Source: Maricaulis sp039978735 (GTDB taxonomy: Bacteria > Pseudomonadota > Alphaproteobacteria > Caulobacterales > Maricaulaceae). From it: a stretch of DNA of 64,000 bases. The stretch lies in contig NZ_JBDWAS010000056.1 in NCBI RefSeq assembly GCF_039978735.1, forward strand, positions 13,788 through 77,787, read 5' to 3'. Below the pieces are notes generated by a model that was not told the DNA's origin, did not search any database, and worked only from the letters and a program-made list of their open reading frames with translations. Shown in pieces: positions 42,673 through 53,867 of the stretch (positions are counted from its first letter, which is position 1; each line of letters begins with the position of its first letter). The translations under genes were made by a program, and so were the position numbers.

Positions 42673-44416
42673 CACCTTCATCGATCGCGCTGCCCGTTTC
42701 CTGCCGGGGCTCGGCTGGCTGAAAACCTATGACCGTGCGACGCTGGGCGCGGATGCGCTGGCGAGCGTGGTCACCGCCATCCTGCTGATCCCGCAGAGCC
42801 TCGCCTATGCGCTCCTGGCGGGGCTGCCAGCCCAGGCGGGGCTCTACGCCTCTATTGCTCCTCTCATCGCCTATGCCCTGTTCGGATCGAGCCGCGTGCT
42901 CGCGGTCGGTCCTGTTGCCGTCGTTTCGCTGATGACGGCCGCCGCTGTCGGCTCGCTCGGCCTCGACAATCCCGCCGACCAGATCGCCGCGGCCGGAGCG
43001 CTGGCCCTGCTGTCGAGCCTCTTCCTGCTGCTGTTCGGCGTTTTCCGTCTCGGCAGTGTCGCCAATTTCCTCAGCAGGCCGGTGGTGGACGCCTTCATCA
43101 CCGCGTCGACCGTGCTGATCATCGCCAGCCAGCTGCGTCACATGCTGGGGATCGACATGCATGGCGCGACCCTGCCCGAACTCGCGATGACCTTTGTCCA
43201 GGGCCTGGCCGGCTTTGACGGGATCGCGTTGCTGGTCGGCGGAGCCAGCTTGGCCTTCCTCCTGATGACGCGGAGTGTCCTGCCGGCCCTCCTGCAGCGC
43301 ATCGGCCTGGGCCAGGCCCTGAGCGACAGCCTGGTCCGCGCAGCGCCAGCGGCCCTGGTTGCCACGGCAACAATCGCCGCGTGGACCCTGCATCTCAACG
43401 AACAGACCGGCCTCGCGATCGTCGGCAGCCTGCCCTCCGGCCTGCCGCCCCTGCAATTCCCGAAGGTCGATCTCCAGACCTGGCGCGCCCTGCTCGGTCC
43501 GGCAGCCCTGATCTCCCTGATCGGCTTCGTCGAAAGCGTCTCGGTGGGCCAGTCGCTGGCCGCCAAGCACCGCGAACACATCCAGCCCAATCGCGAGCTT
43601 TTCGGCCTGGGCGCAGCCAATGCCGCGGCAGCGCTGACCGGCGGCTATCCGGTGACGGGCGGCTTCGCGCGCTCGGTCGTCAACGAGACCGCCGGTGCCC
43701 GCACACCCTATGCCGGCGTTTTCACGGCGCTGCTCATCCTTCTCGTCGCGGCCTTTCTCACACCAGCCTTCCATCATCTGCCCAAGGCCACACTGGCGGC
43801 GACCATCCTGGCGGCGATCTGGAAACTCGCGGACTTCAAGGGCGCCTGGCACGCCTGGACCTATTCCCGATCCGATGGCGCGGCAGCCTTCCTGACCCTG
43901 TTCGGCGTGCTCTTCCTGGGTATCGAATTCGGCCTGACGCTGGGCGTTGCCGTCTCGGTCGGACTGGTGCTCCAGCGCACCATGCGGCCGCACTGGGCAC
44001 GGCTGGGGCAGGTGCCCGGCACACACCATTTCCGCAATGTCGACCGGCACGATGTGATCGTCTCGCCGCACGTGGTCTCGCTGCGGGTCGACAGCGCGCT
44101 CTACTTCGCCAATGCGCGCTTCCTGGAAGAGCTGATCTCGCGGATCGCCGCCGGCGAGCCGGAAATGACCGATCTCGTCCTGATGTGCCCGGCGGTAAAT
44201 TTCGTCGATGCGAGTGCGCTCGGCAGCCTGCGCACCATCAATGCCCGGCTTCAGGAAGCAGGCATCCGCCTGCACCTGTCCGAAGTGAAGGGGCCGGTGG
44301 CCGACGGGCTGATCAAGGCCGGCCTGTTCGACGAATTGTCCGGCCAGGTCTTCCTGTCCCACTACGCCGCCCTGCGCACGCTCGATCCGGCAACCACGCT
44401 GCGTGCCGAAGGCTGA
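42662..44416 (+). CDS. SulP-family anion transporter with STAS domain
   Basis: This 584-residue inner membrane protein begins the SulP core with D-R-A-T-L-G-A-D-A-L-A-S-V-V-T-A-I-L-L-I-P-Q-S-L-A-Y-A-L-L-A-G-L-P. The core has about 12-14 TM segments. A cytoplasmic STAS domain follows (residues about 465-570, V-V-S-L-R-V-D-S-A-L-Y-F-A-N-A). SulP proteins move sulfate or other oxyanions. Coupled to a persulfide dioxygenase and its sensor, it could handle sulfite or sulfate made from sulfide (inference). Confidence 0.9.
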   Translation: MRSDTFIDRAARFLPGLGWLKTYDRATLGADALASVVTAILLIPQSLAYALLAGLPAQAGLYASIAPLIAYALFGSSRVLAVGPVAVVSLMTAAAVGSLGLDNPADQIAAAGALALLSSLFLLLFGVFRLGSVANFLSRPVVDAFITASTVLIIASQLRHMLGIDMHGATLPELAMTFVQGLAGFDGIALLVGGASLAFLLMTRSVLPALLQRIGLGQALSDSLVRAAPAALVATATIAAWTLHLNEQTGLAIVGSLPSGLPPLQFPKVDLQTWRALLGPAALISLIGFVESVSVGQSLAAKHREHIQPNRELFGLGAANAAAALTGGYPVTGGFARSVVNETAGARTPYAGVFTALLILLVAAFLTPAFHHLPKATLAATILAAIWKLADFKGAWHAWTYSRSDGAAAFLTLFGVLFLGIEFGLTLGVAVSVGLVLQRTMRPHWARLGQVPGTHHFRNVDRHDVIVSPHVVSLRVDSALYFANARFLEELISRIAAGEPEMTDLVLMCPAVNFVDASALGSLRTINARLQEAGIRLHLSEVKGPVADGLIKAGLFDELSGQVFLSHYAALRTLDPATTLRAEG

Positions 44417-44520
44417 ACATAAACGATGACGCCCCGCCGTTTTGACGCGGCGCGGTTTCGTGTCAGTCTTCCTGCAACGCGGCTCGCAAAGACCGCGATC
44501 ATATTCACCGGGGAGCGCCC

Positions 44521-45468
44521 GTGCAGGCCAGGCACGCCGATCTTGTCTTCAGCACCGCCAGCAGCGACAGCGCTGTTGCGCGGTCCTTCGTGGCAGCATC
44601 CTGGTCGCGCTCGCTCAATTACCACCACCTCGACCCGGACACTCCGCAAGCGCCCGAACGGCTCACCGGCCGGGAACTCGATCAGGCGCGCGAGCAGGCC
44701 GGCCGGCTTCTGTCGATCGCCCGGCCGGCGATGACGCGGCTCCTGCAGACGGTGGGCGATAGCGGGTGCTGTGTTCTTCTGACCGATGCAGACGGCGTGG
44801 TGCTGGAGCGGCAGGGATCGCCATCGCATGACCCGGCCTTCAACCGCTGGGGGTTGTGGACCGGCGCAGTGTGGAGCGAGGCGAGCGAAGGCACCAACGG
44901 TATCGGCACCTGCCTGGTCGAAAAGCGCGCCGTGACCATCCATCGCGACCAGCATTTTCACAGCCGCAATACCGGGATGAGCTGTATGGACGCGCCGATC
45001 TTCGACGAGCGCGGACGGCTGGCCGGTGCGCTGGACGTCTCGTCCTGCCGCCGGGACATGAATGAAAGCCTGGCCGGTCTGATCGGGAATATCGTCACGG
45101 AAGCGGCGCGGCGGATCGAGGCGGAACATTTCAGCGCCGCCTTTTCCGGTCACCGCATCCTGGTTGCCCCCGGCGACAGCGCCCGGGGCCCGGCCCTGCT
45201 GGCCGTCGACAGCGACGATCTCGTCGTCGGCGCAACGCGCGCGGCGCGGCAGGGGCTGGGTCTGGACGATGCCAGCCTGGCATCGCCGCGGCCGGCGGCG
45301 GACCTGCTCGCGGCCGGCTCTGCGACGCCCGGTTTCGACGCTGCAGAGCGCAGCGAGATTCGCCGGGCGCTGGCGCGCAATAACGGCAATGCCAGTGCCA
45401 CAGCCCGCGAGCTCGGGATCGGCCGCGCCACGCTTTACCGCCGCATGAAGCGCCTCGGTATCGAATAG
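44521..45468 (+). CDS. GAF-Fis regulator lacking the AAA+ domain (AcoR-like ends)
   Basis: The 315-residue protein starts at a GTG behind GGGGAG. The N-terminus resembles AcoR-type activators (V-A-A-S-W-S-R-S). A GAF domain spans about residues 80-200, with W-S-E-A-S-E-G-T-N-G-I-G-T-C-L and H-F-H-S-R-N-T-G-M-S-C. A Fis-type HTH ends the protein (A-L-A-R-N-N-G-N-A-S-A-T-A-R-E-L-G-I-G-R-A-T-L-Y-R). The central sigma-54-interacting AAA+ ATPase of AcoR is completely absent. It lies directly upstream of the aldehyde dehydrogenase and probably controls it. Confidence 0.85.
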   Translation: MQARHADLVFSTASSDSAVARSFVAASWSRSLNYHHLDPDTPQAPERLTGRELDQAREQAGRLLSIARPAMTRLLQTVGDSGCCVLLTDADGVVLERQGSPSHDPAFNRWGLWTGAVWSEASEGTNGIGTCLVEKRAVTIHRDQHFHSRNTGMSCMDAPIFDERGRLAGALDVSSCRRDMNESLAGLIGNIVTEAARRIEAEHFSAAFSGHRILVAPGDSARGPALLAVDSDDLVVGATRAARQGLGLDDASLASPRPAADLLAAGSATPGFDAAERSEIRRALARNNGNASATARELGIGRATLYRRMKRLGIE

Positions 45469-45478
45469 CGCTGCCGGA

Positions 45479-45516
45479 CTGTCTCACCAGCGAGACAGGT
45501 CGGCATTCCGCTTGCC
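45479..45516. promoter_or_regulatory. Operator palindrome and promoter-like element before the aldehyde dehydrogenase
   Basis: CTGTCTC and GAGACAG form a perfect inverted repeat with a 6-nt spacer (45479-45498), starting 11 bp after the GAF-Fis stop. Immediately downstream, CGGCATTCCGCTTGCC (45501-45516) has the GGCA-N6-TTGC spacing of a sigma-54 promoter. The repeat is the likely site of the GAF-Fis protein. Whether the second element is a real sigma-54 promoter is uncertain. Confidence 0.5.
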
Positions 45517-45600
45517 GGGACGGGGCAGACAAGCGCACACCCGGATACGCAGACTTCCTTCCAGAGGCCCGCAAAGGGCTCGTTTCCATGGGAGGAAGAC

Positions 45601-47121
45601 ATGAACGTCATCACACAGATCGACCGCGATACCCGTGCGCCCTTCAAGGCGCGTTATGACAATTTCATCGGCGGAAGCTGGCGCGCACCCGCCGCCGGCC
45701 GCTATTTCACAAACACCTCACCGATCAATGGCCGGCCGATCTGCGAGATCGCCCGCTCGGACGCGCAGGACGTCGAGGCTGCACTCGACGCCGCCCACGC
45801 TGCCAAGGAGGCCTGGGGCCATGCGGCTGTTGCCGAACGTGCCGCCGCGCTCTACGCCATCGCCGACCGGATGGAAGCCAATCTCGAGACGCTGGCGACG
45901 GCGGAAACCTGGGACAATGGCAAGCCGATCCGCGAGACCATGGCGGCGGACATCCCCCTCGCGATCGATCATTTCCGCTATTTCGCCGGCTGCATCCGGG
46001 CCCAGGAAGGCTCGCTCGCCGAGATCGATGCCGACACGGTGGCCTATCACTTCCATGAGCCGCTGGGCGTGGTCGGCCAGATCATTCCCTGGAACTTCCC
46101 GCTCTTGATGGCGGCCTGGAAACTGGCGCCGGCCCTGGCGGCCGGCAATTGCGTGGTGCTGAAACCGGCCGAGCAAACGCCGGCCAGCATCCTGGTCTGG
46201 GCGGAGCTCATCGGCGACCTGCTGCCGCCGGGCGTCCTGAACATCGTCTCCGGTTTCGGTCTGGAAGCCGGCAAGCCGCTCGCCTCCTCCAGCCGGATCG
46301 CCAAGATCGCCTTCACGGGCGAGACCACGACCGGCCGTCTGATCATGCAGTACGCCTCGGAAAACCTGATCCCGGTGACACTGGAACTGGGCGGCAAATC
46401 GCCCAACATCTTCTTCAAGGACGTGGCCGACGCCGATGACGACTTCTTCGACAAGGCGATCGAGGGCTTCGCCATGTTCGCGCTGAACCAGGGCGAGGTT
46501 TGCACCTGTCCGTCGCGCGCGCTGATCCATGAAGACATCTATGAGCGCTTCATGGAGCGTGCCCTCAAACGGGTGGCCGAAATCAAGCAGGGCGATCCGC
46601 TCGACCCGGCGACGATGATCGGTGCCCAGGCGTCCTCCGAGCAGAAGGAAAAGATCCTCGCCTATCTCGATATCGGCCGCCAGGAAGGCGCCGAAGTGCT
46701 GATCGGCGGTGGCGAGGGCCAGGTCGGCGGCGACCTTGCCGGCGGACATTATGTCCAGCCCACCGTGCTGAAGGGACACAACCGGATGCGGGTCTTCCAG
46801 GAGGAGATTTTCGGGCCCGTCGTGGCCGTCACGACCTTCAAGGACGAGGCCGAGGCGCTGGCGATCGCCAATGACACGCTCTACGGCCTGGGTGCCGGTG
46901 TGTGGAGCCGCAGCGCCAACACCTGCTACCGTTTTGGCCGCGGCATCCAGGCCGGGCGCGTCTGGACCAATTGCTATCACGCCTATCCCGCCCATGCGGC
47001 CTTCGGCGGCTACAAGCAATCGGGCGTCGGCCGGGAAACCCACAAGATGATGCTAGATCACTACCAGCAGACCAAGAACATGCTGGTCAGCTACAGCGCT
47101 AAAAAGCTGGGCTTCTTCTGA
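45601..47121 (+). CDS. NAD+-dependent aldehyde dehydrogenase (AcoD/ExaC-like)
   Basis: The 506-residue protein has the catalytic Cys at C301 in L-N-Q-G-E-V-C-T-C, with a second Cys at 303. The base Glu is in T-L-E-L-G-G-K-S-P-N. I-I-P-W-N-F-P-L-L-M-A-A-W-K and the N-terminal R-Y-D-N-F-I-G-G-S-W match acetaldehyde dehydrogenases of the AcoD/ExaC group. The neighbouring DUF779 gene and acetyl-CoA synthetase support acetaldehyde to acetate to acetyl-CoA. Expression probably depends on the upstream GAF-Fis protein. Confidence 0.9.
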   Translation: MNVITQIDRDTRAPFKARYDNFIGGSWRAPAAGRYFTNTSPINGRPICEIARSDAQDVEAALDAAHAAKEAWGHAAVAERAAALYAIADRMEANLETLATAETWDNGKPIRETMAADIPLAIDHFRYFAGCIRAQEGSLAEIDADTVAYHFHEPLGVVGQIIPWNFPLLMAAWKLAPALAAGNCVVLKPAEQTPASILVWAELIGDLLPPGVLNIVSGFGLEAGKPLASSSRIAKIAFTGETTTGRLIMQYASENLIPVTLELGGKSPNIFFKDVADADDDFFDKAIEGFAMFALNQGEVCTCPSRALIHEDIYERFMERALKRVAEIKQGDPLDPATMIGAQASSEQKEKILAYLDIGRQEGAEVLIGGGEGQVGGDLAGGHYVQPTVLKGHNRMRVFQEEIFGPVVAVTTFKDEAEALAIANDTLYGLGAGVWSRSANTCYRFGRGIQAGRVWTNCYHAYPAHAAFGGYKQSGVGRETHKMMLDHYQQTKNMLVSYSAKKLGFF

Positions 47122-47140
47122 TCCTCACCTCCCCGTGGCG

Positions 47141-47160
47141 GGGGCCGGTTCGCCGGCCCC
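47141..47160 (+). other. UUCG-loop hairpin between aldehyde dehydrogenase and DUF779 genes
   Basis: GGGGCCGG-TTCG-CCGGCCCC is a perfect 8-bp stem with a 4-base loop, located 20 bp after the dehydrogenase stop and 24 bp before the next ATG. No T run follows. It may stabilise the upstream message or lower read-through. Confidence 0.5.
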
Positions 47161-47183
47161 GTCCATACCGCAAGGAGACCGGC

Positions 47184-47537
47184 ATGACGGAGGAGCTCCG
47201 CCAGGAAACCCGTGTGATCGCAACGGACGATGCCCTCGCCCTGATCGCGGAGATCCGGCGCGACCATTCCGACATACTGATCCACCAGTCCGGAGGCTGT
47301 TGCGACGGCTCCTCGCCGATGTGCTATCCGGCCGGCGAATTCCGGATCGGCGAAAACGACGTCCTGCTGGGATGGATCGGGCCTGTGCCGGTCTATATCG
47401 GCGGCCGCCAGTACGAGGCGTGGAAACACACTCGGCTCATTCTCGACGCGGTGCCGGGCCGGGGCGGCATGTTCTCGCTCGACAATGGCCGCGAACGGCG
47501 CTTCCTCGTCCGTTCCCGCCTGCTCCCGCAGGCGTGA
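47184..47537 (+). CDS. DUF779 protein next to aldehyde dehydrogenase
   Basis: This 117-residue protein has the family signature Q-S-G-G-C-C-D-G-S-S-P-M-C-Y-P, so three cysteines are clustered at residues about 40-48. DUF779 genes are typically found beside AcoD-type aldehyde dehydrogenases, and a maturation or redox partner role has been suggested by that link only. The ATG follows AAGGAGACCGGC. Biochemical function is unknown. Confidence 0.8.
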   Translation: MTEELRQETRVIATDDALALIAEIRRDHSDILIHQSGGCCDGSSPMCYPAGEFRIGENDVLLGWIGPVPVYIGGRQYEAWKHTRLILDAVPGRGGMFSLDNGRERRFLVRSRLLPQA

Positions 47538-47612
47538 TTGCGCGACGCGGACAACGCGTTATCGTGCATCCCAACAATCACAATCTACCCAGAACGCCCG
47601 GGGAGTGCCCTC

Positions 47613-49568
<1,956 letters not shown>

Positions 49569-49644
49569 CCCCCTCGCCTCTCGCCGTTGCCGGGGAAACC
49601 GGCTATAGCGGAGGCGGGACGCCCCAGTGACCGGAGTTCAAGCC

Positions 49645-50166
49645 TTGCGTATTCGACTTGCCGTTCTCACCACCGGAGCCACCGCCCTTCTCGCCGGCTG
49701 TGCCACCGAGACCGTTCCCGCCTGCCGGGCACCCCAATCCTACGAGATGGCGGCTTTTTCCGGCGTGATCAGCCACAATCCGAATGCGCTTGCCGCAGCT
49801 ACTGCGCCGGGGGCCCTGCGCTCGGCGCTGACCGGCGGCACGCCGGCCGTACGCGGACACTTGTGGGGCCATGATGGTATCACCGACGGCACGGTCGTCG
49901 GCATCCTGTCCCAGCCACCGCTCTGCATCATCGACGATCCGTCGGCGCCGGACAGCGAAACGGTGCGGCAGGTCCTGGTTTATCCGCAGGCCCGCTACAG
50001 CCGTGTCGCACCACCGCCCGAGACAGCACTCGCCGATGCCCCGCCGCCCTATGGCGTGTCCCGGCGTGACTATCTGTCCTGCCGTTTCGAGATGACGGCA
50101 GAAGGCTGGAAGCTCGCGGACCTGTGCGGATATACACGCCCGGTTGCAAGCACGGTCACGGGCTAG
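49645..50166 (+). CDS. Hypothetical lipoprotein
   Basis: The 173-residue product has the lipobox L-L-A-G-C near residue 19. Taking TTG at 49645 as start gives M-R-I-R-L-A-V-L-T-T-G-A-T-A-L-L-A-G-C with a GGAG site 8 bp upstream. A GTG at 49627 is the alternative. After acylation the protein would be anchored facing the periplasm. Three further cysteines (P-A-C-R, L-C-I-I, S-C-R-F) could form a disulfide. The family is not recognised. Confidence 0.7.
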   Translation: MRIRLAVLTTGATALLAGCATETVPACRAPQSYEMAAFSGVISHNPNALAAATAPGALRSALTGGTPAVRGHLWGHDGITDGTVVGILSQPPLCIIDDPSAPDSETVRQVLVYPQARYSRVAPPPETALADAPPPYGVSRRDYLSCRFEMTAEGWKLADLCGYTRPVASTVTG

Positions 50167-50280
50167 AATTACGGGCTGAGATGCGTAGCCGCCGGGCTGC
50201 GCCACGGCCTTCCCCGACTCGGTATGGCGCTGTTACCGACGATACCGCCCTTGCGGCGTGTAGCGTTGTTGGTGAGTGCC

Positions 50281-50658
50281 ATGCCCGTCATCCTGGAAGC
50301 CGGATCTCCGGCCAGTCTTCTTCTTGTCCGTTTTTCCGGGACACTGGCACCCGACGGGGTTGCCGAAGATCTGGCGCGCATCTCGGAGGAGAGCGCAGGC
50401 TATTCGGCCCTCCTCGCCGACTGGCGCGAGGCCGAGATTGCCCTTTCGACGATCGAGTTCATGTCATTGACGGATGACTGGTTCCGCATGCCGGCGGCCC
50501 GCCTGAAAGCCGCCCATGTCTTCCATGCCGAGCGGCACAAGGACCAGGCCATGCTGTTCCAGACCAAGGGCTTTCTGGTCGGCGGCCAGTTCCGGGTGTT
50601 CACCGGATACGGCGAAGCCCGATCCTGGCTTGATGCCTGGACCGGGCCCCGCGCCTGA
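50281..50658 (+). CDS. STAS/SpoIIAA-like small protein
   Basis: The 125-residue protein starts at M-P-V-I-L-E-A-G. Its pattern is L-L-L-V-R-F-S-G-T-L, then L-L-A-D-W-R-E-A, A-A-H-V and a closing F-R-V-F-T-G-Y-G-E-A-R-S-W-L. That resembles the STAS/SEC14-like SpoIIAA fold common as stand-alone genes in alphaproteobacteria. A longer frame from 50224 exists but lacks a good start. Function unknown. It is convergent with malate synthase, 33 bp away. Confidence 0.65.
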   Translation: MPVILEAGSPASLLLVRFSGTLAPDGVAEDLARISEESAGYSALLADWREAEIALSTIEFMSLTDDWFRMPAARLKAAHVFHAERHKDQAMLFQTKGFLVGGQFRVFTGYGEARSWLDAWTGPRA

Positions 50659-50691
50659 GACGACCAACCGTCATCAGCTCTTGTTATTCTG

Positions 50692-52335
50692 TCAGTCCTC
50701 GAATTCCATCAGGCGCATCGGCGCCTTGAGTTCTGCCGTGATCCGGTCATAGGCCGGCAGGGTCAGGAATTCGGTGAATTCGTCCGACAGGACCAGGGCG
50801 GACAGGATGTCTGCTGCCGTCTGGATCCGGTCGCACAACTCGTCCTGGCCGGGCACTTCGTCCTGGATGGCCGCGCAGATGTCGGCGATTTTGTTTTCAA
50901 GGAAGGCCGCGGTAATCGCGGTGCCCTCTTTGGTGGACTTGTCGAAGCGGCGCCATTGCCACAGCTGGGCGCGGGCGATCTCGGCGGTCGCCGCATCCTC
51001 CATCAGATTGCGGATCGGCACGGCCCCGCGGCCGCCCAGCCAAGCGGCAATATAGCGGATGGCGACGTCGATATTGTCGCCGACACCATGATCGGTGATG
51101 TCGCCCTCGGGAGCCGCCAGCAATTGCTGGGTTGTCACCGGCAGCTCGTGCGGATCGGCCGGACGATTGATCTGGTTCGGCCCCTTCATGTGCTGGTCGA
51201 AGATTTCCATCGCGACCGGCACGAGGTCCGGGTGAGCCACCCAGGTGCCGTCATGGCCGTTCTTCACTTCGCGCAGCTTGTCCTGGCGCACCTGTTCGGT
51301 GGCCGCGGCATTCGCCTTTTCATCGCCCTTGACCGGGATGAAGGCCGACATGCCGCCCATGGCGTGGGCTCCGCGGCGATGGCAGACCGAGATCACCCGG
51401 CGGGAATAGGCCGCCATGAAGGGCACGGTCATGGTCACCGCCGAACGGTCCGGCAGAACGTGCTCGGCACGCGAACGCAGGCGCTTGATATAGCTGAAGA
51501 TATAGTCCCAGCGGCCGCAATTGAGACCGACGATATGGTCCTTCAGCTCATAGAGGATCTCGTCCAGTTCGAAAGCTGCCGGCAGGGTCTCGATCAGCAC
51601 GGTCGCGCGCAGCGTACCGCGCTCCAGACCCAGCTCGTCCTCGGCATGCTGGAAGACCAGGCTCCACAGACGCGCTTCCAGACGGCTTTCCAGCTTGGGC
51701 AGATAGAAGTACGGCGCGGTGCCACGCTCCTTGAGTGCTGCGTGATTGTGGAAGACATAGAGGCCGAAATCGAACAGCGAGCCGGACAGGGCGTGGCCGT
51801 TGATATGGACGTGACGTTCGTCCAGATGCCAGCCGCGCGGGCGCACGATCAGCACCGCCGCGTCGTCATTGACCTGGTAGCGTTTGCCGGATTTCTCGTC
51901 GGTGAAATCGATCTCGCGGCGGATCGCGTCGCGCAGATTGATCTGGCCGTCCAGCAGGTTTGACCAGAGCGGCGCGGTCGCGTCCTCGAAATCGGCCATG
52001 AAGCATTTGGCACCGGAATTGAGCGCATTGACCACCATCTTGCGGTCGACCGGTCCGGTGATTTCCACGCGGCGGTCCTGCAGATCCGCAGGCGCAGGAC
52101 GCACGGTCCACTCGCCGGCCCGGATATCGGCCGTCTCGTGGGGGAACATCAAGAGCGCGCCCTGATCGAGCTCGGCCTGGCGTTCCTTGCGATAGCGCAG
52201 CAGGGACTGGCGGCGCTTCTCGAACCGGCGGTGCAGACCGGCCAGGAAGTTCAGTGCTTCATGGGTGAGGATGTCGCCATAGCCGGGCTCGAGATGGCCC
52301 AGTACTTCGACGCCGGACGGTGCAATGAGGGTCAT
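50692..52335 (-). CDS. aceB: Malate synthase A
   Basis: The 547-residue enzyme condenses glyoxylate with acetyl-CoA to malate. Isoform A features include F-M-A-D-F-E-D-A-T-A-P, I-V-R-P-R-G-W-H-L-D-E-R-H, T-V-L-I-E-T-L-P-A-A-F-E-L-D-E-I, L-N-C-G-R-W-D-Y-I-F-S and R-G-A-H-A-M-G-G-M-S-A. It lies downstream of aceA on the same strand with an 87-bp spacer that contains a strong hairpin. Confidence 0.96.
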   Translation of the reverse strand: MTLIAPSGVEVLGHLEPGYGDILTHEALNFLAGLHRRFEKRRQSLLRYRKERQAELDQGALLMFPHETADIRAGEWTVRPAPADLQDRRVEITGPVDRKMVVNALNSGAKCFMADFEDATAPLWSNLLDGQINLRDAIRREIDFTDEKSGKRYQVNDDAAVLIVRPRGWHLDERHVHINGHALSGSLFDFGLYVFHNHAALKERGTAPYFYLPKLESRLEARLWSLVFQHAEDELGLERGTLRATVLIETLPAAFELDEILYELKDHIVGLNCGRWDYIFSYIKRLRSRAEHVLPDRSAVTMTVPFMAAYSRRVISVCHRRGAHAMGGMSAFIPVKGDEKANAAATEQVRQDKLREVKNGHDGTWVAHPDLVPVAMEIFDQHMKGPNQINRPADPHELPVTTQQLLAAPEGDITDHGVGDNIDVAIRYIAAWLGGRGAVPIRNLMEDAATAEIARAQLWQWRRFDKSTKEGTAITAAFLENKIADICAAIQDEVPGQDELCDRIQTAADILSALVLSDEFTEFLTLPAYDRITAELKAPMRLMEFED

Positions 52336-52364
52336 GGCTTGCTCCTGTGGGGTTGGAGGCAGGT

Positions 52365-52395
52365 CCGGGGTGCGCCTTGGGGGTGCGCACCCCGG
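52365..52395 (-). other. Strong hairpin between aceA and aceB
   Basis: CCGGGGTGCGC and GCGCACCCCGG form an 11-bp perfect stem around a 9-nt loop. No T run follows on the minus strand, so it is more likely an mRNA-stabilising or partial attenuator element that sets unequal aceA and aceB levels. Confidence 0.55.
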
Positions 52396-52422
52396 TGTAC
52401 AGGCTCGGGCAGGGCCTGCGCT

Positions 52423-53712
<1,290 letters not shown>

Positions 53713-53745
53713 TCTTGTCTCCCTGACGGGTTGGGGCAGATGCCT

Positions 53746-53846
53746 GTTGCGTTGCAACAAAGCTGTCAAACAGCAGGGATGGTGTCGATATGGCTTTTCC
53801 TATAAAGAGGATGCCGTGTATGATAATTACATTGTCATGATGTAAT
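53746..53846. promoter_or_regulatory. aceA / ScfR-type divergent control region
   Basis: Two inverted repeats lie in this 155-bp gap. GTTGC-GTT-GCAAC (53746-53758) is 34 bp from the aceA ATG and contains the TTGCAA core seen at RamB/ScfR-type sites. ATTACAT and ATGTAAT, 7 bases apart (53826-53846), are 22 bp from the regulator start. The first probably controls aceA and the second the regulator itself. Confidence 0.55.
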
Positions 53847-53867
53847 TTTGTAAATCTGGACACAAAA

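Noticed and set aside
42647..44362. 571-codon minus-strand frame opposite the SulP gene
   Set aside because: It is the mirror of a convincing SulP-STAS transporter; its composition (Gln, Arg, Gly, Asp) is typical of shadow frames.
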